The notes: generated by a model not told the origin, from the sequence alone. A stretch of 64,000 nucleotides of DNA from Nemania diffusa (GCA_038501195.1 JBBPUQ010000001.1:2604001-2668000), one strand, 5' to 3'. Counted from the stretch's first letter, positions 26,682 to 39,089 are shown. Numbers and translations are program-made.

Positions 26682-26858
26682 TATAGTTTTTTATAAATAG
26701 TGCTTATATTAAAGTTTGTAAAAGTATAATGTAAATTAAAAAAAGTAAACTTGTAAAATTAAGTTAAAAAAAAAAACTTAAAAGCTTGTTTTATTTATTT
26801 AATTTACTGATGTAGGCTTGTTTTAAATAGGCTTAGCGCTAAAGATATATATAAAGTG
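26682..26858 (-). repeat. S6: S repeat cut by copia element B
   Basis: This is a reverse S copy covering the first 177 of 222 bp, with GCTAAAGATATATATAAAGTG as its last part. It ends exactly where the B LTR begins. The missing 45 bp were not found elsewhere in the window, so the far side of B has been lost. Confidence 0.82.
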
Positions 26859-27043
26859 TATTAAATTTAAACTTTTTTAAAAAAGCTTAAAACTTATATA
26901 TAAAAAACATATATTAATTATATAAACAATATAGCTAATATTAAATAATTTATATAATATATAAAAAAAAACTTATTAAATAATTACTTAAAATTAAAAC
27001 TAGTTATTAATATAATATTAAAATATATATATTAAATTTAATA
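26859..27043 (+). repeat. Element B 5' LTR (about 185 bp)
   Basis: It starts TATTAAATTTAAAC (ancestral TGTTAAATTTGAGC) and ends AAATTTAATA. It is alignable along its length with 56453-56636 and with the reverse complements of both A LTRs. Confidence 0.83.
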
Positions 27044-28768
27044 ATTAAAAGTTTTATTAATTTTATATTTTATTAAATAATAAATATTATATATATAATT
27101 AATAAAATTATTAAAATAATAACTTTTATTATAATTATTTTTTATTTTTTTAATAATTTTTATTTATAAAAAAAAAACTTTATTATAAAAGTTTATAATA
27201 AAAATTTATAAATTTATTTAATTTTTAAATTTATATAAACTTTTTAATTAAAATAGTTAAATATATTAGCAATAATAAAATTTACAAAAATAAATATTAA
27301 CTTTTTTAATATATTAATTATTAAATTTATTATTTTTTAATAAATATTTTATTTAGTTATTAAATAAAATTATAATATAATAATAAAACATTATAATATT
27401 TATTAAATAAAACTTATTAAATTTATTAAATAAATATATAAAACAATATATTTTAATTATAAATTAATATATATAAAAATAAATAAAATAATTAATAAAT
27501 AATATAATAAATTAAAAAAATTTGATATAATATTATAATAAATTTTAAAATTTAAATATAAATAAAATTATAAAAACTTTATATATTTAATAATAATAAA
27601 ATTTATTAAAAACTTTATTAAATAAATTAATAAATAATTAAATAAAATTATTAAAATAAATATTAAAAATATTAATATTATTAAATTTTTTAATTTTATT
27701 ATTAATTTTAAAAAAACTTTTTAAATTATTTATTTTATTTAAACTATTAAATTTTAAAATATTTATAATATTAAAATTATTAATAATATATTAAATTATT
27801 ATATTATAGTTTTTAAATTATATTATAAAATAATAGTTTTAAATATTATAAAAATTAATAAAAAGTTTATAAAAAAAAATATTTTTTATATTTTTAAAAA
27901 AACAAAATAAAAACAAACTTGTTAATTAAAAAGCATAAAATTGTTAAAAATAATTTTGTTAAAAAAAAAAAAAAAAATATTGTAGCAATTTGAAATAAAA
28001 CAAATAATAAAAAAATATTTAAAAAAACTTATAAAGTAATTTTTACAAATATTTTCAAATAAATATTTATATAAATAATAAAAAGAAAAATTTTAATATT
28101 ATTAATTTTATAATATATTATAAATATTATTAAATAGTTAAATATTAATTTGTTTTTTTTTTAAAATAAATTTAATAATTAAATTTTAAATATTATTATT
28201 AAAAAAATTGTTAAATTATAATTAAATATTAATAAAATTAAAAAATAAATAATAAAATATATAAAATAATAATATAATAAAAAAAAGCTTAAAAAAAAAT
28301 TTAAAATTATAAAAAAAAAAAATTAACTTTTAAAACTTTTAATAGTTTAAATTAAAAATATTTTTAATTTATAAAAAAAAAACTTATTAATTTATTTATT
28401 AAAAAACTTAGTTATAATATATTTAAAAGTTTTTTTTATATATTTTTAATATATTAAATTATTTTTTAAATTTAAAAAAAATTAATTTTAAAAATATAAT
28501 AATAATAAAAAATAATATAATTTATATATATAGTTATAAAAAAATCAATATAAAAATTTAAAAATTAAAAAAATATATTATATATAAATTATATAATATA
28601 GCTTATTATTTAAAAATAATTATAAATTTAATATTTTTATAAGTTTTAAATTATATAAAAATTTATTAAAAAAAATAATTTTAATTTTAATTTTTTAAAA
28701 TATTATTAAAAAATATTTTTATATTTTTTAATTTATATATATAATTAATATATAATAAAATATTTTTT
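26859..28768 (+). mobile_element. B: truncated copy of the A/C copia family
   Basis: B begins with the A/C-family LTR (26859-27043) and runs parallel to element C from 56453 to about 58360, with the same order of blocks. At about 28768 the two diverge abruptly: C continues into its pol relic and B continues into unrelated AT-rich sequence. B thus keeps the 5' LTR and about 1.7 kb of leader and gag region. No 3' LTR was found. Insertion was into an S repeat, as for element A. Confidence 0.8.
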
Positions 28769-29662
28769 AAACATTTATTAATTAAAAATTAATTTTAATA
28801 ATTATTAATATAAAAAATATAAATATAAATATTATTAAAATAAATATTTATATTTTTAACAATTTTAAATTATTTAATATTTATTATATAAACTAGTTAT
28901 TATTTATAACTTTTATTATTATAATTATAATATTAAATATATATTTAATTAATTTTAATATTATATTAAATATTAAAAATATATTAATATTAATTAATAT
29001 ATTAAAATAATATAAAATTTCTTTTATAAATTATATTAATAATATAATTTATAATATAATATAAACTATTATAAATAAATTATTATTTAATATATTTTTT
29101 TTATTAAAAAAAACTAAAATAAAAAAGTTTAAACTTAAAATTTTAAAAATAACTTTTATTTTAAAAGTTAAAAAGTTTTTTTTTAAAAAAAAAATTAAAG
29201 TTTTAAATAAATAGGTTATTTATATAAGTAATAATATTATAATTAAAAAATTTTTATATTTATTAAAAAATATATTTAAAATTTAAAAAAATTAAAATAT
29301 TATTAACATTTTTAAAAAAAACTAAATATAAATTTTAATAATAAATAATTAATAAAATATAAAATTAAACTTATATATATATTTTTTTAATATTTAAAAT
29401 TAAAAAATAATAAATATTATTTTTAGTTAATTTTATAAATAATATTATATAAAATAAATAAACAAGTTATTTTTTTTTTTTTTTTTTTTTTTATAATTTA
29501 AATATAAAAAAAAAACTTATTTTTATTTAATTATTAATTTATAAACTTTAAATAAAGTTATAATATTTAATAGTTATTTTTTATTATTATAATTTAAAAT
29601 TATTTTATTAATTTAAAATAAAAAATATATTATAATAATTAATATTTTATTATTTTTTTATT
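28769..29662. other. AT-rich sequence, not recognised
   Basis: About 0.9 kb between the breakpoint of B and S5. The plus strand is A-rich, which in this window goes with the coding strand of retroelements, but no domain could be identified. A long T run sits at about 29469-29492. It may belong to the same element as the integrase relic near 31000. Confidence 0.35.
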
Positions 29663-29884
29663 GATATAAACAGGTATAGGGGTTCTAAAAAATGGGTTTT
29701 CTAGAACCACTTTGTATGTATCTCTAGCACTAGTTCTATTTGGAACTACCCCACATCAATAAATTAAATAGGTAAAAAAAGCCCTTAGGTTTTCTCCTTT
29801 GACCTAACTTTGCAAATCTACTCTTTCTAATCTATATCATACTTTTACAAACTCAAATACAAGCATTACCTATAGTAAACTTTA
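29663..29884 (+). repeat. S5: best preserved S repeat (reference copy)
   Basis: This forward copy of exactly 222 bp runs from GATATAAACAGGTATAGGGG to TATAGTAAACTTTA. It keeps most ancestral C/G and is the best template for the family. It contains a hairpin-capable block, GGTTCTA...TAGAACC, near its start and a second short one, GTTC...GAAC, around the ACTAGT core. The flanks TTTTTTATT and CTATTTATT agree at 7 of 9 positions. No open reading frame of note is present. No terminal inverted repeat, poly-A tail or clear Pol III promoter box is visible. Confidence 0.88.
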
Positions 29885-30950
29885 CTATTTATTAATTTAA
29901 AATTTATTTAAAATATTATAATAAATTTATTATAATTAGTTTTAAAAAATTAAAACAGTTTATTATAACTTTAATAAATTTTTAAATTTTTTTTATTTAT
30001 ATTTAAAAGTTTATAAATAAATTATTATAATTTTATTAAAACTTTTATTATTTATTATTTATAATATTATAATTTTTTTTATTATTTAAATTTAATATTT
30101 ATAATATTTATAAAATATATTTATATTATTTTTAAAAAAAAAAATCTTTATTATTATTTAAAAAATTATTTATTATATATTTTTTTATAAAACTTTTAAA
30201 TTTTTAAATAAATAGTTTTAATATATTTATAACGAAAAAAAAACTAGTTATTTTTAAAAGTTTTTAAATTTTTAAATTAATTAAAATTTTTAAAATAATA
30301 TTTAAACAATAATAAATTTTTATATATTTTATTTTTTTGTTATATTTAATATATAAAATTATTATAAAAAAAAAATTAAACTATTAAATTAAAAATATTA
30401 AATAAATAAAATTATAAACTAAAATTTTTTAAAATAATATAAATATTAATTTATAATAATATAATATTATATTATTATAATTTAATTAAAACTTTATTTA
30501 TACAAATAAATATTTTTTTTAAATAAAAGTTTAATATAATAATGTTTTATTTAAAAAATAAATATATATAAAAGTTTAATTTAATTATATTTAATATTTA
30601 AATATTTTTAATTATATTTTTTAATTGTTTTATATTTTAATTAAAAATATATTATAATTTTTCAAAAATAAAAATAGCTTATATTATATAAATATATAAA
30701 TATTTAAAAATTATAATAAAAATATTATATAATTTAATAGTTATATTTATAAACTATTATTTTATTAAAAATATTTTAAATTAAATTAATTTAAATATAA
30801 ATTTAATAAATAATATTAATAAATATTTAATAAATATATTATTTGTTTAAATGTTTTAACTTTTAATTAAACATAATTTATAATATTTAAAATAATTATA
30901 AATAAAAAAGTTAAATTTAAATTTATAATTAATTATAATAAAAATTTTAA
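29885..30950. other. AT-rich sequence between S5 and an integrase relic
   Basis: No confident domain. Its position suggests the RT or RNase H part of the gypsy relic H on the plus strand, but I could not read either. Confidence 0.3.
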
Positions 30951-30959
30951 ATATTATAA

Positions 30960-31620
30960 AAATTTAAAAGTTATTTATAAAAATATTAAAAATATTATAA
31001 ACTTTTTATATTTTAATTATTTATTTATTATAATTAATAAATTATTATATAATATAAATTATAAAAAAAAATATAAACTATATATTTTAAAAAAACAAAT
31101 TAATAAATTTTTAAATATAATATATAATAATAAATATTATTTTAAATATAAATATATAATAATAAAATTTAAACTATATATAATTATATTTAAAATTAAA
31201 TAAATTTAAATATATTTAAAGTTTTATAATAAATATAAAATATATAAAATACATAAAAAAAAACTTTTAAAAAATTATTAACTTATTTAATTAAAAAATA
31301 TAAAATTAATAAAAACTATTATTATAAATTTTATTATAAAACTATTTAAAGTTTTTATAATTATTATTTTATAATATTAAAATAAATTTTTAAATTATAA
31401 TATATTAATAATTATAATTTATATTATATTTAAATATATATTTTTTATTTTTAAATATAAAATATATATAATTATATATTAAATTATAATATTAATTAAA
31501 TAGTTTTTATTAATTAATTAAAAAGTATTTAATAATATTATTTTTAATTATAATTAAAAATTTATATTATAGTTTTAAAAAAAAATTATAAAAAAGTTTT
31601 AAAAGAAAATTGTTTATAAT
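30960..31620 (+). pseudogene. H: Ty3/gypsy integrase relic
   Basis: Plus-strand frames read KLYILKKQINKFLNIIYNN, resembling the N-terminal integrase lead-in. Then IIINFIIKLFKVF follows, fitting the first catalytic region (MDFI.GLP) with Asp changed to Asn at 31327-31329. NYNILIIIIYIIFKYIFFI fits the strand after it (D.ILTITD..SK). NNIIFNYN then fits the second catalytic region (IISDRD), with Asn at 31546-31548. Spacing between the two positions is 73 codons, longer than in most gypsy integrases, with an apparent insertion after the first region. Stops are frequent. No LTRs were found for this element, so its limits are unknown. Confidence 0.6.
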
Positions 31621-32531
31621 TATAATATATTATTTTTAAAACAATAATTTATTAAAAAAAAATATTAAACTATAAAAATAACTATTTAATATTATATATT
31701 TATATATTTTAAAAAAAACTAAATTAATATATTATTTATATTATAAAATAATTTAAATAATATATATTTTAATTTAATTAAATTATTTATATATAAATAA
31801 CTATTTAATGTTTAATTTTTAAAACTAAATAATATTTTAATTTAAATAAATTAAAAAAGCAATATAGTTTAAAATATTTATTTTATAAAATAATATTTTT
31901 ATAAAAATATAAAACTAGTTATAAATTTTATAATAATATAAATAAAATAATATTATAATAATAAATATAAATTAATAAAATTTAAAATTAATAATAAAGT
32001 TTATTTAAAATTTTATAATAATTATTATTTATTTAATAAGTTTTTTAAAAAATATTTATTATAATAAATTAAACTATAAAAAATTAAATAAAAAGTTAAT
32101 TAATTAATATATAAATTAAACTTTTTAAAAACTTTTAATATGTATTTAGTTATTTTTATTATATATTTATTATTTAATATAAAAAAAAAACTATTTTTAT
32201 ATTAAAGTTTATTTATAATAAATAAAATTTTAACAAAAAAAAAATTTATTTAAAATTAAAATTATTTTTAAAAATTAAATAAATAAATTTAAAAACAAGT
32301 TTAATTATTTAATTAAATAAAAAAATTATAAATATAAAAATAATTAATAATTATTAAAATAATAACTTTATAATATTAAAGTATTAATTTAAAAATATTA
32401 AATTTAAAAAAAAATGTTTAGTTTTTTAAATTAAAAAAACTTAAAAAATTTAAAAATGTTTAAAAAAACAAAATTAATAAATATTATATATAGTTATTAA
32501 AAATAATAATTTTTTTTATATAATAATATTT
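31621..32531. other. AT-rich sequence, probably the 3' part of relic H
   Basis: It follows the integrase relic and is A-rich on the plus strand. No LTR or domain could be identified. Confidence 0.3.
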
Positions 32532-32712
32532 AATATAAACAAATATAAAAGTTTTAAAAAATATATTTTTTATAATTATTTTATATTAATAAATTAAATA
32601 AATAAAAAAAGCTTTTAAATTTTTTTTTAATTTAATTTTATAAATTTACTTTTTTTAAGTTATATTATATTTTTATAAATTTAAATATAAATATTATTTA
32701 TAATAAACTTTA
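32532..32712 (+). repeat. S8: S repeat with a 41-bp internal deletion
   Basis: A forward copy of 181 bp. The part from the GAACCAC block to the GGAACTAC block of S5 is missing. It ends TAATAAACTTTA and is followed almost at once by S7 in the opposite orientation. Confidence 0.75.
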
Positions 32713-32716
32713 TTAT

Positions 32717-32876
32717 ATATTTAAATTTATAAAAATATAATATAAATTAAAAAAATTAAATTTATAAAATTAAATTTAAAAAAAAAAATTTAAAAGCTTC
32801 TTTTATTTATTTAATTTATAAATATAAAATAGTTTTAAAAAATTTATTTTTTAAAAGTTTTATATTTATTTATATT
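32717..32876 (-). repeat. S7: inverted partner of S8 with the same deletion
   Basis: A reverse copy that begins about 26 bp inside the S end and carries the same internal deletion as S8. It ends TATTTATTTATATT. Together S8 and S7 form a tail-to-tail inverted repeat with arms of about 160 bp and almost no spacer. Confidence 0.72.
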
Positions 32877-33964
32877 ATTTTTAAAAAAATAAATTATTGC
32901 AATATTTTTTATATTTAATTTTTTTATAATATAATTAATTTTATTAATTATATATTTTAATTTAATATTTTTTTTAATATTTTATAATTTATTTTTAATA
33001 TTATAGCTAAAATATATAATATTATTTTTAATTATAATTATAAAATAATTATGTAAATAAACTTTAATTTATTTAATAATTAAGTTTATAATTTAATTAA
33101 ATAAAACATTTTTATATTAATTTTTAATTATAAAAAAATATTTATATAATTATTATAATTTATATATAATATAAAATTTAAATATAAATTAAAAATATTT
33201 ATTACAAATATATTTATATTATTAATTAAATTTTTAATAATAATTTTACACTTTTTATAAATAATATTAAAATTAAAAATTATAATTATTAATATAATTA
33301 ATTTATTAATATTAATAATATTAAATTTATATAAAAAATAAATTTATTAATTATATATAAAAAAGTTTTTTTTATTTAATATTTTATTTAGTTTTTTTTA
33401 TAATTAAAAACATTATTAATATATTAATATATATTATATTAAATTATTAATTGTTTAAATTTAAAATATATATTAATATTAAATAAAAATTAAAAACTAT
33501 TGTTTAAATATATATAACTAGCTAATATAAATTTATTAAAAATTTTATAAACATTTTTATAATAAAAAAAATTAAAATATTTTATTTTTTTAGTTTTATT
33601 ATTTATAAATTTAATATATTATTAAATATAATTAAATATTTATTAGCTAAAACAAAATTAATTTAATTAATTATAAATAAAACTTAATATAAAATATTTA
33701 AATATTAATTTAATTATTACTAATTATATATAATAGTTTTAAATTATAAATTAATATTATGTTTATGTTTTTTAATTAAAAAAGTTTTTATAATAAAATT
33801 ATTTTTATTATTATATTTAAACATTAATTATATATATATTATTAAAACTAAATATAATTATTTTATTAATATTAAAAAAATTATTTATTTTTTTAAAAAT
33901 AAAGTTTTTATTAAAATATAAAACTAAGTTTTTATTAATAATAAAACTTTTTTTAATTATAAAT
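32877..33964. other. AT desert, nothing recognised
   Basis: About 1.1 kb of A/T between two S copies. No LTR or coding motif was found. Confidence 0.4.
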
Positions 33965-34187
33965 AATATAAATAAATATAAAAGTTTTAAAAAATAAGTT
34001 TTTTAAAATCACTTTATATATATTTTTAACACTAGTTTTATTTAAAACTACTTTTTATTAATTAATTAAATAAATAAAAAAAACATTTAAGTTTTTTTTT
34101 TTTAACTTAACTTTGTAAATTTACTTTTTTTAATTTATATTATATTTTTATTAACTTAAATATAAATATTACTTATAATAAACTTTA
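33965..34187 (+). repeat. S9: full-length S repeat, heavily mutated
   Basis: A forward copy of 223 bp. Compared with S5, almost every C preceded by T or C has become T, while ACT triplets such as AACACTAGT and AACTTAACTTTG survive. The flanks ATTATAAAT and CTAATAAAG match at 6 of 9. Confidence 0.8.
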
Positions 34188-34437
34188 CTAATAAAGTTTT
34201 TTTTAATAAATAAATATTTTATTGTTTTTATAATAAAAAAGCTTTTTTTTTATATAAATAAATAGTTATTTTTAATATTAATAATTATAGTTAGTTTTAA
34301 AAGTTTAAATAACTGTTATTAAATTAATAATATTAATTTTTTATTAATAAAACTTTAATTTAATAGTAATAGTTTTTTTATAAAAATTTATTAAATTTTA
34401 TAATTAAAAACAAGTTTATAAATTTAATTTTATAAAA
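34188..34437. other. AT-rich spacer
   Basis: Nothing recognised between S9 and element G. Confidence 0.4.
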
Positions 34438-34695
34438 TGTTATATGTTAGTATTTGTAAAAAACAGGGCTATTGATTAAATGACTCAATTGTGTATAAAA
34501 ATCTAAGTATGAAAAAAAAAAAAAAAAAAACAGAAAATCTAGCTAGTACAGAGTAATAAAAATAAGTAGTGTATAAGCTGTTTAAAGCAGTGAGCTTTAG
34601 TAGTAAATAGGTTCTGTAAACGAAAAAGAAGCGAAAAGATTGCAATATGTAGCTAAAGTAACTATACAGTTTGTACTAGCTATTATACTGTAATT
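34438..34695 (-). repeat. Element G 3' LTR (258 bp)
   Basis: It starts TGTTATATGTTAG on the plus strand and shares with 40962-41217 the ACAGAAAATCTAGCTAGTAC block, an A tract (34511-34529) and the GTAGCTAAAGT block. It retains more G/C than its partner. Confidence 0.9.
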
Positions 34696-36419
34696 ACTTT
34701 TTTTAAAAAAAAAAAATAAACTTTTGTACAAGTAATAATTGAATTAAGTACTTTTTAATAAAAAAAGAAATTATTTTAGGTATTTATTTATAAGTTTTGT
34801 TTTAAGCTTTTTATTTATTGCGTTATTTTGTAGGTTTTTTTACATTTAGTTGTTAAATAATAGTTTATTAAAACTTATTTTATATAAGTTAAATTTTATA
34901 TGTTTTTTTTTCTATATAATTGTTTAATGTTTTTTTTAATAGCTTTGTTATTATTAAAATGTAGTTTTATAAATTTATTTTCTGTTTTTGTTTTTAGCTA
35001 TTTTTTTAAATATATTAAAAGTTTTATTATATTTAAATAGTTTTAATAAAATTGATATAAAAATAATATATTATTTTTAAAATTTTTAGTTAAATATTAT
35101 TTATTGTTAATATTTTAGTTTTATTATATAATTTAATATTAAAGCTTTTTATAGTATAATTGTAAAATTTAGATTTTTTTAACAATAAACTTTTTTTTTT
35201 TTTTTTAGTTTAACTGATTTTTCAGTAAAATTTTTCAACTTTTGTTTAAGCAAAAAATTATTAAAGTATTTTTATAATTTGTTTATATAATATTTATTAG
35301 TTGCTTTTTAAAAATTTAGAACTTTTAATATATATATATTTTTTTTATATACTAAAATTTTAAAAAATTATTAAATTATTAAAAAGTTTAATTTGTTAAA
35401 AAGTTTATTTATAATTTATAACTGTTGTTTTTTTAAAATAAATATATAGTTGTTTATATTAAAGTTAAGTTTTTTTTTTTTTTTTTTTTATTTAATAAAC
35501 TATTTTTTTTAAGCTTTTTGTATATTTGTTTTTATAATTGTAACATAATTTGCTATAATTCAAGCTTTCTTTTATTTTTTTTTTTAGATATATTATTCTC
35601 GTATAGTTATTTTTTTTAATTTTTTATTAATAGTTCGATAATTTTAATCGAAATAAAAAAATATAAAAAAGCTTATTTTTATTTTGTAAAAAAATAACTT
35701 TATTAATTTATATAGTATAAATATTTAAATATAATTTATAGCAAAAATTTAATTTAATTAATTGTTTTAAAAATAACTTATATAAAGCTATAACTTTTAA
35801 TTTAAATATTTGTTTATAATTTTTGTTTAGTTTATTATTTTATAGTAATTTAACAATATAAAAATATAAATAATTTTTATTAGTTTATTTAATTTATTTA
35901 TAAAAGCTGAAATAAATTGAAGTTTTTTATTAATAATTATAATAATAAATATATTAAATATTTAAAAAAAACTTTTATAGTATATTTTTACAGCGTTTTT
36001 TGCTATTGTTTCTATTGTATAAAGTATTGTTTATGCTTTTTTATTTAACCGATTTATTATAACTAGTACATTATTATATTTTTTGCAGTTTTTTAATATT
36101 TGCTTAAAGTTTATAATTAAATATTTTTATATTTAGTTTAATACTAGCAGTAGTTGTAGTTTTTTTGAAGTTTTGTTTTTTAATACTTTAGCAAATCAGC
36201 ATTTTAAATAGTTCGATATATAAATTTAATAATTTTTAAATAGTTTAAGCTATTAATATTGTTTATATATTAGTTATTTTGTTTTTTTTATGTTTAAATA
36301 AGTTATAACTATATAGTTATAAATTTTAAAAATTAATTAAGTATATAAGTTTATATAATTAAGTATAACTAGTTTTTTTTAATAAAAAGTAAGTTTTTTT
36401 TTTAAAGTTTATAAATTGT

Positions 36420-36480
36420 TTAGTTTTTTACTTTTTGTTTTTTGACAATATATTTTTATAGCAAAGTTAATGCAGTTTTA
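36420..36480 (-). pseudogene. Element G integrase zinc-finger relic (tentative)
   Basis: The minus-strand reading CINFAIKIYCQKTKSK resembles the C-x-x-C-Q-R-T-K end of the gypsy integrase HHCC finger, with the first cysteine apparently changed to Ile or Tyr. It lies downstream of RNase H, as expected. The two histidines were not identified. Confidence 0.4.
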
Positions 36481-36794
36481 TTTGAAAGTATAATTAATAA
36501 ACTAATAATTTATTAACTGTTTTAAGTTTTTTTTTAAGTTGTTTTAAATAGTAATAATAGCAACAGTTACACTATTTATTATTTATTTTAAATATTTTTT
36601 ATTAAAAAGTATAAATATAATTAAATATTGTTATATATTTTTTTTGTTTTTTTAAATAACTAAATTTTTTTATTTATAAAATAAAACATTTATAACAATG
36701 TTTTTTTTATTTAAACAGTAAATAATTGCAAAATTATATTTTAAAAAAAATATTGTTTAATTAGTTTATTTTAAATTAAAGTATTATTTTTAAC

Positions 36795-36935
36795 TAAAAT
36801 ATTTTAACACTTTATAATTTATAATAATAAAAAACAGCTTTTTTTATTAATTATTTATTAGTTTTAGTTTTTATTTTTTTAATACTAATATTACTGCTAG
36901 CAGTTTTTTGTTATAAATACTATAGTTTAATTTTA
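36795..36935 (-). pseudogene. Element G RNase H relic
   Basis: The minus strand at 36892-36933 reads KLNYSIYNKKLLAV, matching the gypsy RNase H signature E-L-N-Y-x-I-x-D-K-E-L-L-A with E and D changed to K and N. About 70 bp downstream (36795-36825) INYKVLKYF matches T-D-H-K-N-L-E-Y-F. Substitutions and a stop inactivate it. Confidence 0.85.
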
Positions 36936-37339
36936 TGTTATATAAAGTTTTAAAATAATAAGCTACTAAATGTTATTTTTTTTTATAAAACTAAAACATT
37001 ATTTTTATAGCTATTTTATTAAAAATATTAGTTTTTATTTTAATAAATAAGTTATAGTTGTAATAGCTTAAAGTAAAAAATATAACTAAGCTTTTTTTTA
37101 AAAATTCAAAAGTTTTTTTATATTAAAAAGTTTATACAAAAAAAACTTCTTTTTTTGTTAATTAGTTTAGCAGTTTAGTTACTTTGCTATAATTTTTTAC
37201 AAATTTTTAATAAAAATTATAAAAACTTAAAAAAAACTATATATTTTTAACAGTAATAAAAAACTTTTATTTATATACTATTTTAATTTTATTAAAGTTT
37301 ATTTATATTTTATTTATATTAATAATATAATTTAAAAAT

Positions 37340-37500
37340 TTAATTTTAGTTATATAAAATTCCGATTTTTTTAAATCGGTTTATAAACCGGTATTTTTTA
37401 ATTGTTGTAGTATTTTTTTTATATATTTTTTATGTTTAATTAAGTTATTAAAATAAATAAAAATATTATTTATATAAACACTGTAAAAATTATTCAAATA
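37340..37500 (-). pseudogene. Element G Ty3/gypsy reverse transcriptase core relic
   Basis: The minus strand reads VYINNIFIYFNNLIKH at and after the active site, with YxDD as YINN at 37465-37476. After a short gap it reads KKILQQLKNTGL, a stop, then TDLKKSEFYITKIKFL. These match the palm-to-thumb region of Ty3/gypsy RT almost residue for residue. Both catalytic aspartates read Asn. This is the clearest coding relic in the window. Confidence 0.92.
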
Positions 37501-38894
37501 ATTAAACAAAATATTGTTTATATATTTTTAAAACATAAAAAGTTTATTAATAAGTTTAAAAAATAATACTTTATATTAATAAGCTTTATAACAAATATAA
37601 AAAATAATTAAATTTTTTTTGTTTAAATTTATATAGATTTAATAAAACATTTGTTTTATATCGATTTTTGTAAAAATTTTCGCTTTAAAAATTTAAAACA
37701 GTATTTTTTCGATTAATAGTAATAAGTAGCAATCTTTTTTTGTAAAAACATTGAATTTTTAATAATTAATATAAAATTGTAATCTATTATGTAGTTTATT
37801 TATAAATAAAACAAAAAACGCAAATAAAACATTGCTTAATTTAATAAATCTTTTTTATAAATTATTTATTAAATATTTCTTTATAGTTTTTAATTTGTTT
37901 ATAAATATTTTGTATAAAAGCAAATATTTTAAATTTTTTAGTTTTTTGTTGTTTATAAATTTGATATAATAGTTTATTTATAAACAATACAAAAATAAAA
38001 CATTAAAATTTATTTTATTAAATGTTTAAAATAAGTTATAATATTTGTTAAAAATAACTTCGAAAACTTTTTGTTATAACTTGTTATTTTTTTTTACAAA
38101 AAAATTTTCGACTTTTTTGTTAGCAATAATTTTATTAATTTTATAAATGCTAATAATATAAATATTTTTAGCTAGTTTATTTTGTTTTATTAAAAATTAA
38201 AAAGCTATAGTATTTATATTAATTATATTAATATTTAGTTATTTTTTATATTATTTAATTTTATTTTTTTATATATAATATAAGCTTTAAATATTAGCTT
38301 TTTATTTTTTTAATATATTAAAGTCGGCTTTTTTAGTTAATATATATTATTGTTTTTTTTTTTTTAATAAGTTTTTTTTTGTATAAAAAGTAGCTTTTTT
38401 TTAAAAGTATAGTTTATTTTTTTTAAACTTTTTTTTTTAAGATTTTTTTGTTTTAATATTTATATAAAAGTTTTAAGCTTTATATTATTAGCTTTAGCTG
38501 CTTTTTTTTAAAACTTGCGTTTTTTTTTATTTTTTTTTAAGTTTGTATTTTTTTGCGCTATATTTTAGTTATAACTAAAATATTATAACTATATATTAGT
38601 TTAATTTATATTGATAATACATTTTATATTATAGTTAGCAAATAAAATAAACAGAAATAAAAACTAATTTTTTTGATAGTTAAAAAAAATATTGTATTTT
38701 TAAAACTATAACTTTTTTAAAATGAGGTTATTTTATATATTAACAATATATAAAAATGTTTTTTAAAATATATGTTTTTTTATTTTTATAATAACTTCAA
38801 AAACTCGATTAATTTTTTGTTTGTTTTGTTTATTATATTTTATTATATTTTAAAATATAAATTAAATTAAAAGCAAATTTAAATATTTTATAAT

Positions 38895-39089
38895 TTATTT
38901 AACAAAAATAGTATTTATATATATATATATATTTATTTTTATATTTTTAAAAATATTTTTAGTAATTAATAATAATTTATTATAGCTTATAATATAAATA
39001 TATAAAAAAAGCTTTTTTTTTAAATATTTATTTATAATGTTTGATTTATTAGTAAACTTTAAAAACACTTTTTTTAAAAAAAAAATCAT
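38895..39089 (-). pseudogene. Element G retropepsin-like protease relic (64-codon open piece)
   Basis: The minus-strand piece LITKNIFKNIKINIYIYIN fits the pattern LITK.IF.DTGANGYIFID of fungal gypsy proteases. Catalytic DTGAN is at 38931-38945 and reads NIKIN. It lies about 1.5 kb upstream of the RT box, as in elements D and F. The initiating M is fortuitous; the domain was internal to a polyprotein. Confidence 0.75.

Noticed and set aside
29663..29884. S repeat as a solo LTR
   Set aside because: The ends are GAT...TTA and not TG...CA, the best-supported target duplication is 9 bp and not 4-6 bp, and no paired copies flank an internal region.
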